From Rhodothermales bacterium (lineage in GTDB: Bacteria; Bacteroidota; Rhodothermia; Rhodothermales; Bin80), in assembly GCA_951812585.1 (NCBI GenBank), contig OX638318.1, positions 2,230,380 through 2,294,379 on the forward strand: a stretch of DNA of 64,000 bases. The letters are read 5' to 3'. Below, one piece after another: positions 35,734 to 44,700 of the stretch. The position numbers were made by a program, and so were the translations under genes. How positions within the stretch are numbered: the stretch's first letter is position 1; every line of letters begins with the position of its first letter. The notes under the pieces were generated by a model, which saw nothing but the letters and a program-made list of their open reading frames with translations, searched no databases and was not told where the DNA came from.

Positions 35734-37365
35734 CTATCGGCGTACCAGCATGCCGACGACCACGACGACGACGGCCCCTATGACGTTGTGCCACAGGAAG
35801 GATACTTCCGGAAAACCAAAGGCCACGGTCGCCACGGCTGCCATACCGGCCAAGAGTCCTGCAAAGGCGCCCCAGCCCCGTGCGGAAGGAATCATGGCCA
35901 GCAGGAAGGCTCCCAGAATTGAGCCGTAGAAGAAGGAGCCGAACCTGTTGACGACCTCAATCAGCGAACCCAGCGTAGCCGCATACGTCGCCACGCCGCA
36001 TGCGAACAATCCCCAGAATCCGGTTGCGATCTTGCTCACTGCCAAGAAGTGGCGGTCGGACCCTTCGCGCCTGATCCAGCGCCGGTAAAAGTCAACGACT
36101 GTGGCTGTGGAGAGCGAGTTGAGCTCCGCCGCAATGCTGGACATGGCCGCCGCCATGATAGCGGCGATGAAGAGTCCTGCGATACCCAGGGGCAGCTCCC
36201 GCAGCGCGAAGCTGGGTATGATGTAGTTCACGTCGCGGCTCGATTCGCCGGTCGCGTCATGTGCGAGGTCCAACGCTCGCTGGCGGATGGAAGCCACCGC
36301 AGCCTCGTGGCGTTCGAGATCCACCTGGGCGGCACGGTCCATGGCGACGGCGCGTGCCGCCTCTTCGCGCTGAACGAAAGCCTCGGCAAAGCGCGATTCC
36401 AAGTCCGCATACTCCTCGCCATACTGTGCCCGCACCTTGGTCTCATGGGCTGGATTGTACAAGAGGGGCGGCGCTGTGAACAGGTAAAACACGAATACCA
36501 GCACTCCGATGAGCAGCACCAGGCCCTGAAGCGGGATCTTCCAGTATGCGCTCATCAGCAGCGAGCTGCGCGCCTCATCCACGCTGCGCGCCGCCAGGTA
36601 ACGCTGCACCTGGCTCTGGTCGGTGCCGAAATACGAAAGCATGAGGAAGGTGCCCCCCAGAATACCCGACCAGAGGGTATAGGTCTCGGTGAGGTTGAAC
36701 GAGAGGTCGAAGGCCTGCAAGCGCCCCGTAGCGCCTGCGATGCGCAGCGCCTCGTCAGGGTTCACGGGCATCTTGACGAACAACACCACGGCGACCGCTG
36801 CGAGGGCGACGACGATGAGAACCATCTGTTTCACATCCGCCCAGGCGACCGCCTGGATGCCGCCAAACATGGTGTAAAGCACGGTCGGAATCCCGATCGC
36901 CGCAACGCACCACAAGAGCGGCCACCCGAAAATGGCCGAAAAGACCACCGCGGGTGCGGCAATGATGGTGCCGCATGCCATGCCGCGCGACAGCAGGAAC
37001 AGAAAGCTCGTAAGCGACCGCGTCGGTGCATTAAAGCGACGTTCCAAGTACTCGTACGCGGTGAAGACTTTGCTCCTGTGCAGGAAGGGGACCAGCGTCA
37101 CCCCCAGGATCACCATTGCGATGGGCAGCCCGAAGTAGAACTGTATAAATCGAATGCCGTCGGTTGCACCTTGCCCCGTGGTCCCGATCATGGTGATGGC
37201 ACTGAGCTGCGTAGCCATGACGCTCAGCCCTACAGCCCACCACGGCAGGGTCTGGTTGGCCAGGAAGTATCCTTCAATGCGATGGGTGTCGCGTGATCGG
37301 CGCAGCCCGTCCCAGACTACGTAGACCAGATAAATCGCAACGACAACCCAGTTGATCCAGTGCAC
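35734..37365 (-). CDS. Sodium:solute symporter family transporter
   Basis: A 543-residue integral membrane protein with about 13 helices, of the SSS family: YFLANQTLPWWAVGLSVMATQLSAITMIG near the N terminus, TAYEYLERRFNAPTRSL and SYFGTDQSQVQRYLAARSVDEAR in the middle, and IMAAAMSSIAAELNSLSTATVVDFYRRW later. It probably imports an organic solute with sodium; the substrate is not predictable. A soluble, charged insertion (about residues 310-375, with many Glu and Arg) lies between helices. The start is a GTG directly abutting the stop of the 47-residue gene, with no spacer. Confidence 0.92.
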   Translation of the reverse strand: MHWINWVVVAIYLVYVVWDGLRRSRDTHRIEGYFLANQTLPWWAVGLSVMATQLSAITMIGTTGQGATDGIRFIQFYFGLPIAMVILGVTLVPFLHRSKVFTAYEYLERRFNAPTRSLTSFLFLLSRGMACGTIIAAPAVVFSAIFGWPLLWCVAAIGIPTVLYTMFGGIQAVAWADVKQMVLIVVALAAVAVVLFVKMPVNPDEALRIAGATGRLQAFDLSFNLTETYTLWSGILGGTFLMLSYFGTDQSQVQRYLAARSVDEARSSLLMSAYWKIPLQGLVLLIGVLVFVFYLFTAPPLLYNPAHETKVRAQYGEEYADLESRFAEAFVQREEAARAVAMDRAAQVDLERHEAAVASIRQRALDLAHDATGESSRDVNYIIPSFALRELPLGIAGLFIAAIMAAAMSSIAAELNSLSTATVVDFYRRWIRREGSDRHFLAVSKIATGFWGLFACGVATYAATLGSLIEVVNRFGSFFYGSILGAFLLAMIPSARGWGAFAGLLAGMAAVATVAFGFPEVSFLWHNVIGAVVVVVVGMLVRR

Positions 37366-37509
37366 CTAGAGACCGTATATGGTTTGCAGGATCCACAACA
37401 GACCGAGCGCTGCGGCCTGCACCACCAGCACACCAAGCAGCGTGCGCCAGAACTTGCGCTGGGATCGGGCTTCGCTAAGCCATCCTTTCGTGTTTTCCGG
37501 TGCACTCAT
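37366..37509 (-). CDS. 47-residue single-pass membrane protein
   Basis: MSAPENTKGWLSEARSQRKF opens the protein, followed by a basic stretch and a helix (about 24-42, LLGVLVVQAAALGLLWIL) and the end QTIYGL. Its TAG stop directly abuts the GTG of the symporter gene (no spacer), so the two are almost certainly co-translated. Short helices of this type accompany some sodium/solute symporters (for example DUF485 proteins with ActP), though the sequence is not recognisably that family. A role as accessory subunit is inference. Confidence 0.65.
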   Translation of the reverse strand: MSAPENTKGWLSEARSQRKFWRTLLGVLVVQAAALGLLWILQTIYGL

Positions 37510-37514
37510 CGGCG

Positions 37515-38132
37515 TTATCCGTACAGGCGCAATGTAGCACCGCTCGAAGACTTGCCGGCAGCACTGCACAGGAACAGCGCGGCGTCTACGAGGTCCTTCG
37601 CCGGTACGCCGGCTCCGTCCTCTTCCCCATAGGTGATCACACTGGGTGCCAGGGCATGGGCCGAGATGCCGTGCGCCCTGTACTCGTCCGCGGCCGCTTC
37701 TACAAGCCGCATGACCCCGGCCTTGGACGCGGCATAGGCGGCTTGCTCCGCCCGAGCTCCATCCGCACCCTGGGCCGACGTGATGGCAATAAGGCGACCA
37801 TCTCCTGCGGTCATCAGTCGCAAGGCCGCACGGAAGCAAAGGAAGGTGCTGGTAAGATTGGTCTTCATCATTTGCTCCCAATCCTTCGGGGTTGTGTCTG
37901 CGAGCGGCTGGGCGCGCCAAGTACCTACGGTGTGCACAAGGGCAAAGATACGGCCATGGCGCCGGCCAATGGCATCGAAGATTCTCTGAACATTTTGTCC
38001 AATGGTGAGGTCTGCCTCAAAGTCCTGGCCCTTGCCGATGGCGACCACAGGATACCCGTTGGCACGGAAGCGTGCCGCCATGCGGGAACCCAGGCGTCCT
38101 GCAGCGCCAGTGACGACGACAACGGATTCCAT
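37515..38132 (-). CDS. SDR family oxidoreductase
   Basis: A 205-residue short-chain dehydrogenase. The Rossmann start VVVVTGAAGRLGSRMAARF, a LVHTVGTW segment at the NAG position, ITSAQGADG with the catalytic serine, and YAASKAGVMRL (Tyr and Lys) are present. The C terminus is short but ends with the usual TLRLYG. The shift from NNAG to VHTVG is unusual. Substrate unknown. It is the second gene of the minus-strand run, six bases after the NTF2-like lipoprotein and five bases before the 47-residue gene. Confidence 0.88.
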   Translation of the reverse strand: MESVVVVTGAAGRLGSRMAARFRANGYPVVAIGKGQDFEADLTIGQNVQRIFDAIGRRHGRIFALVHTVGTWRAQPLADTTPKDWEQMMKTNLTSTFLCFRAALRLMTAGDGRLIAITSAQGADGARAEQAAYAASKAGVMRLVEAAADEYRAHGISAHALAPSVITYGEEDGAGVPAKDLVDAALFLCSAAGKSSSGATLRLYG

Positions 38133-38138
38133 GCGCCG

Positions 38139-38597
38139 CTACGGCTGATCGGCCGTGGTGTGGTCGTGCACGATGCGCCAGTCGCCTTCGGTTTTGACCA
38201 AAACCAGCGTAAACAGGCCCGTGGGATTATCTGACACGCGTGCCAGCGAATAGGCCCCGAACACCACGGCATGGGCGGGGCCAAGCAGGTCGATGTCCCG
38301 CAGGTCAAAAGTCAACGTGCCCATTGCAGCGCGGTCAGGATAGGCATGAAGGTACCGCTGAAGTGTATTATCCCAGCCTAGGATTTCACCGGAACCGCCC
38401 ACAAAGCGTAGCGTGTCGGCCTTGATATACCCCTCCATGAAATGCTCAATGCGGCCGGCATTCCAGTCCGCTTGCTGTGCCAGAAGCAGTGCGCGGATGG
38501 CTGCTTTTTCGGCTGTTGTATCGACGGCCGTAGCCGCAGGGTCGGCACATCCGGCTAGGCAGCCGAGGCTCCAAATGAATATGAATAGCGTACGCAT
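38139..38597 (-). CDS. NTF2-like (SnoaL/DUF4440-type) lipoprotein
   Basis: A 152-residue protein from the ATG at 38597, giving MRTLFIFIWSLGCLAGC with lipobox LAGC at about residue 17. The mature domain (AEKAAIRALLLAQQADWNAGRIEHFMEGY ... TLRFVGGSGEILGWDNTLQRYLHAYP ... LVLVKTEGDWRIVHDHTT) has the NTF2-like cone fold pattern. Such domains bind small hydrophobic ligands or are enzymes; here it is membrane-anchored and precedes an SDR gene. Function unknown. Confidence 0.85.
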   Translation of the reverse strand: MRTLFIFIWSLGCLAGCADPAATAVDTTAEKAAIRALLLAQQADWNAGRIEHFMEGYIKADTLRFVGGSGEILGWDNTLQRYLHAYPDRAAMGTLTFDLRDIDLLGPAHAVVFGAYSLARVSDNPTGLFTLVLVKTEGDWRIVHDHTTADQP

Positions 38598-38781
38598 GGA
38601 TGCATCAATTCTAAAGCCCGGCGGCGCGCCTGTGAACATGCTCCATCACTAGGCGTTAACGCCCACTTGGTCGCGCAACCCTGCAAGTGTAAGACATCAC
38701 GATCACAAAAGAGACGCTGCTTGGTCATTTCCTGCTACTATTGACCACTTCTTGAAGTAACTTCGCGCGCGTTGCGGGCAT

Positions 38782-41700
38782 ATGCAGGAATCGGTGCGGC
38801 CATCTGAGCCGCGGCACAGGCTCGCCAGCTTGGCCGTGGGGGCAGTCTTTTTGTGTCTGGCTGTGTCGGCGGCGCAAGGCGAGTTCGCGCGTGTCCAGTT
38901 TCAGGGACGAGCGGCGGGGTTCATAACGCGTGCGGACACGGACACCGTAGGCCTGTATCAGGTGGACTCGATGCTGGCCTTCATCAGTGCGCTTGGGGTG
39001 GATTCATTGCGTGCGCTGGTGCGCGCGATGGACGACTCGGTGCTCAGCGTGCTGGTAGATTCTGTGGCGGGCGATACAAACGTCCGCGTGGACCGGTACC
39101 TGTCCGCACTGTATGCACGGCGATACACGGCCTCGGTCTTTTCTCCAGAGCGCCGCTCCCTGGGTGCGGAGCCGGTGTCCTCGCTGCGACATCGGCTGAC
39201 GCTGGACTCCCTGCAAATGCGCTATTTGGCGCGGGAGCAGATTGCGGGAGGTGATGTGCGTTACCCGCTCATCCTTACGCGTTCGCAGTATCGGCAAGAG
39301 AAGCTTGAGGCAAGCCTGGACCGCAACTGGCGCGATTTGATTGAGCGTCGCCAGCAGCAGAGAGGCTACGAGCGGCGTGGCGGGCTCGGTTACAGCATCA
39401 CGGTGCCAGGCGGGCGGCAGAGCGGATTCACGACCATCTTCGGCAAGAACACAGTGAACCTGCGCGTAACCGGCAGCGCGGACATTCGACCTGGGTTCGT
39501 GTACAACAAGAGCGAACAGCAGCTGTCGCTCGGGCAGGGCTCGCGCATCGACCCGTCGTTCAAGATGGACTTGCGCCTCGGCGTATCGGGCACCATCGGG
39601 GACAAGATGAATGTGGAAGTCAACTGGAACACCGAGCGTCAGTTTGACTACCAGAACCAGTTGAAGCTGCAATATAACGGGTACGAAGACGAGATCATTC
39701 AAAGCATAGAGGCGGGCAACGTCTTTCTGCAGACGCAGTCCTCGCTTATTCGCGGCGGGCAGAGCCTGTTTGGCCTCAAGTCCGAGCTGCAGATGGGCGG
39801 GTTCAGGCTTACGACCGTCGCCAGTCAGCAGGAAGGCCAGTCCAACACGCTTTCCTTGGAAGGCGGTGCCGAAACAACCGAGTTCGACCGGAAGCCCACC
39901 GACTACAATGAGCGCACCCATTACTTCCTGTCCTACTACTTCCGCAACCGGTGGGAAGAGGCGCTCAGCGCACCGCCGAACATCATCCTGGATGCGGTCT
40001 TTTCGGGAATCACCAAGATCGAAGTATGGAAGCTGACGCCGGTATCGCCCGAAGAGAAGAACATACGCCAAGTGGTGGCCATGGTGGATCTGGGGGAGAA
40101 TCAGGAGATTGTTCGCGCTGCGGACAGCTTTACCGAGCCCGACCGGCCCCGGCCTGATATAGACCAGTACACCGATGTGGAGCTTGCTGAAAAGCTTCGA
40201 CCGGGGGACGCAGTGCCCCGCGATTACCTGACATCTGATGAGATGGAGCAGCCCCTGGCCAAGGTCGACTTTCAGGTGGGCCAGTTCAAGCTCCTGCAGG
40301 AAGGGCGTGAATACGATGTGGATCCACTTTTGGGCTACATCACACTGAAGCAGCGCATGCAGGAAAGCGAAGCGCTGGCGGTGTCCTTTCGGTATCTGGC
40401 GGGGGGACAGGAGGTACAGGTAGGCGACTTCTCTTCGGAGACAGGCGGCGGCGACAACAGTCAGACGGGTGACCGGATCGTGCTCAAGCTCTTGAAGCCG
40501 GTCAACCTGCAGCAGCCAGCCAATCTTGGCGAGCCGGAGCAGCTCAATCCGGCGGCCTGGTACCTGGAGATGCGTAACCTGTACCGCCTGGGTCGCGGGC
40601 TGATGGCTTCGGAATTCATACTGGACATCGTGCACGAGCCGCCTGGCAGGGCCGCGACCAAGACGCTGGCAGGCATCACGGGGCAGGAGACCCTCATCCA
40701 GGTACTTGGACTGGATCGCCTGAACGAAGATGGTGCCAGGACGCCGGACGACCTTTTCGACTACCTGAACAACTATTCGATCATTCCCGGCGAAGGGCTC
40801 TTGGTATTCCCATACCTGGAGCCCTTTGGGCATCGGATGGAAGATTTGATCAACGCGAGCGGACTGCCAGAAGAAGAAAAGAAGCTGGCGCGAGAGGCAT
40901 ACGTCTTCCGCGATCTGTACACCAAGAAGCAGATCAATGCGGTGCGCAACACCAAGCTGAACGTGTACCGCATACAGGGCTCCTTCAAGGGAGGCATTCC
41001 TTCGTCCTACGATCTCGGTACCTTTGCCGGCATTGTTCAGGGTTCTGTGCGGGTCACCAGTGGCGGTGTTCCCTTGACCGAAGGCACAGACTTTGTTGTC
41101 GACTACGGGGGCGGCACCGTCACCATTATCAACAACGCGTACCTGACCAGCGGCCGCGACATCGCCATCGAGCATGAGGAAAACGCTTTGATCAACCTGC
41201 AGAAAAAGACGCTTCTGGGGGCCAGGCTGGACTACTCAACCGACGAGCGGTACGAGATTGGCGGCACGGTGATGCGCATGAAGCAGAAGTCCATCACCGA
41301 CAAGTTTCGCATTGGCGAGGAGCCGATCTCCAACACGATCTGGGGCGTGGACGGATCGCTCGAAATCGAGCCGCGTTGGCTTACCCGTGCCATTGATGCG
41401 ATTCCACTGTTGCAGACCAAGGAAACCAGTTCCATCAGCATCCAGGGCGAATTCGCGCAGCTCCTGCCCGGGCGCTCACTCACCAACGCTTTTAAGGATG
41501 AACGCCGGGACCTGCGCAGGCAGGGCCGCGACTTCTACGCGGACGAGCACGGGGGCACCTCCTATGTCGACGACTTCGAAGGCTTCGAAAACTCCCTGAG
41601 GCTCACGCGCCCCGGGGCCTGGTTCCTCAGCAGTGCCCCGGTGGTGGGTGCGTTGCCAGACGACAGCGATGCCGGCGGGGAGCTTTCGAATGATCAGCGG

Positions 41701-44700
41701 GGCGTCATGGGCTGGTACACCTTGAACGACCGTGCACTGATCCAGCTCGGCGAGCCAGCGGATCCGGCGGTAAGCCTGGTTTCGCCGCAGGCCGTCTTTC
41801 CCAACCGCGAGGCTTCGTCGCAGGAGCGCATCCTTCAGACCCTGGACCTCTTCTTCACGCCGCAGCAGCGCGGACCCTACAACTACAACATGGATCTGGG
41901 TGCCTATCTGGATGATCCACGCGCGGCATGGGGCGGCATGACGCAGCGCCTCTCTGAAGGCAACACCGACTTCACCTCCAAAAACATCGAGTTTGTCGAA
42001 TTCGTCTTTCAGCCGTTTCCGTCGGGCACCGACGCGGATCCCGACGCGCGACTCATAGTCGACCTTGGGCGTATCTCTGAAGAGGTGGTGCCGGACAACA
42101 AGCTCAACACGGAGGATGGACTCTCAACCACCGAAGGGGGCCCGGTAGGCGTCCTGGCGCGCCTTCCTACAGGGCAACAGAACCAGGTGATCAACACCAT
42201 TGCCGAGGGGGAGCGAATCACGGAAGACCTTGGACTGGATGGCTTAGCTTCTTTCCCGGATAACAAGTTTGAGCGCGAAGGCGGCTTGGGCACCGAGCAG
42301 CAGCACTTCCAGGACTTTCTCGATGCGCTCGCGACGACCAACAGTGTCCTGCATCCAGATGCGCTGGCGCGCGAAAGAGAAAAGGCCAAACGTGATCCCT
42401 CAGGCGACGATTACCATTACTTTTTGGATGAGACTTTCTTCGCCAACAGTGCGTACTTCCCGGGAGGGGCTACGGTGCAGCAGCGTTTCTCGCACTTCTT
42501 TTCCGGCCACGAGCTCAATTCGTTTGAAGCCCAGCGGGAACTGTCTGATTCAGCGGAGCCTACGGGCAACGCGCGTCTGCCTGATACGGAAGATTTGAAC
42601 CTGAACTCCGCCTCCGACGCGGAGAACAGCTTCTTCCAGTACGAACTGCCCTTGAGCCTGGCCAAGCTGGACGAGCTGGCCGATCCCGACCGCACCGATG
42701 ACTTCGTGGTCAACGAGATCGAAGCGCGCGGCGGCGGCGGAACAGGCTGGTACCTGGTGCGCATTCCGGTCAAGGAGTTTACCCGGCGGGTCGGCAACAT
42801 TCAGGATTTCACCCTGATTGAGTCCATTCGCCTGTGGACGACGGGGCACACCGAGCCGATCACGCTGCGTTTCGCCACGCTGGAGCTCGTCGGCAGCCAG
42901 TGGCGCACTTCGGAGGAGGTCAGCAAGCGGAGCGCGGACGACGAGGAACTGCCCATGTTGGATCCGTTGCTCGCAGGCACCATCAGTATTGAGAGCGTCA
43001 ACAACGAGGAAAACACCGTATACGAGATTCCCAACGGTACCGTGCGGAGCCGCATCCGGGAAGCGCAGTCCGGTACGGTGCGCGATGCGCGGGAGCAGGC
43101 GATGGTGCTGCATGTGGAGAACATCCAGCCGGGACGGCAACTGGCGGTGTTCAACACCTACGGCGCAGGATTCGACTTTTTGCGTTACGGTCATTTGCGC
43201 ATGTTCCTGCACCTGGATGGTTTTGCGGATGGACTGCCGCTTATGGAGGAGGACCGGGGAGCGGTGCAGTTTTTCATGCGTCTCGGCGCTAACGAGGTGA
43301 ATGACTACTACGAAATCGAGATTCCGCTGACGCCCAGCCCGCTCAACATGCTTCCTGAAGAGGCGATCATGCGGAGCGATTACATCTGGAGGACGCGCCA
43401 CCCCAATCCGGATGCCGAAGGACCGTCTCACATTGACTTGAATTCCGTCAGCATTGAGCTCGGCGTACTGAATCAGCTCAAGTTCAAACGCGATGAGTAC
43501 ATCGATGCGGACGGCATGGCGTTTCCGTCGGACTCTGTGTTCTGGAGCGATATCCACGGGGGACTCCAAGACGTACTGGCAGTGTATGCCGCCCCGGGCA
43601 CGCGCGTAGGCGTCAAGGGCACGCCCTCACTGGCCCGCGTCACAACGGCTGTGCTCGGTATTCGCAACCCGTCGGGGTCCGAGCGCGTGTTGACGGATGT
43701 CAATGTGTGGGTGAACGAAATGCGTGTATCTGGCTATGACTCGGAGGCCGGCATGGCAGGGCTTTTCAACGCAGACATTGAGCTGGCCGACTTTGGGCGT
43801 CTCAAAGCGACGGCACGCATGCAGACCGATGGCTTCGGCGGTCTGCAGAGCTCGCTTGGCAACAGGGTTCAGGTAAACGACCTGAACTGGACGGTCAATA
43901 CGCAGGTCAACATGGATGCCTTTATTCCGGAGCGATTCGGCTGGACGTTACCGGTGAGCATGGAGGTCAAGTCCAGCATGGCTACGCCGCGATTTGACCC
44001 TATTCGAGGCGATGTGCGCGTGACCAGCCTGCGGCAGGCCATTGCAGCGGACACGACACTGTCGGCTGACGATATTGCACGGCGTCAGGAGGAAATCAAT
44101 TTACAAGCGCAGACGCATTCCCAAACGCGCTCGTACACGGCGCGCATACGCAAGGCGCGCTCGCGCTCGCCTCTTTTGCGGGCTACCATTGACGCCACCA
44201 GTATTTCATATGCTTTCTCTGAGACGCAGCAGCGCTCGCCGCGCGAGCGGATGCGTTCCTCTTGGCGCTGGAACACCGGCCTGACCTACCGTTTTCTTAT
44301 TCCCAACGCCCGCTTGCTCTATCCCCTGTGGTTTCTTAGGGACGCGGGATTCCTCAGTGCTCTGGGCGAGATCACTTTCAACTATTTGCCCAGCCAGATC
44401 AGCTACGGCTTCACAGCATCGCGCAATTTCAGTGAGTCGCAGCAACGCGTAGATCCGGTGCAGCAGCGCACGCTGGACAGGCCCGTGGATGCTGCGTTCC
44501 CTATTCGACAGCAGCACCGGCTCAGTCATGCCCGCAACTTTACGCTGCAGTACAGCCCGTTCGATTTCCTGAGTTTAAACATGGACACCAACACCAACCA
44601 GAGTTTGAATGCGTTGGGTGCGGACACGACGTACTCGGTCATCCTGGTGGATTCTACGGGCGCGGAAACACGGCTGGAAGACACACGGCTAAGGAATCTT

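Noticed and set aside
36049-37296. 415-residue plus-strand open frame
   Set aside because: Antisense to the symporter; rich in His and Arg with no domain pattern.
39004-41175. 723-residue minus-strand open frame inside sprA
   Set aside because: Antisense to a well-supported gene; composition and lack of motifs fit a GC-driven shadow.
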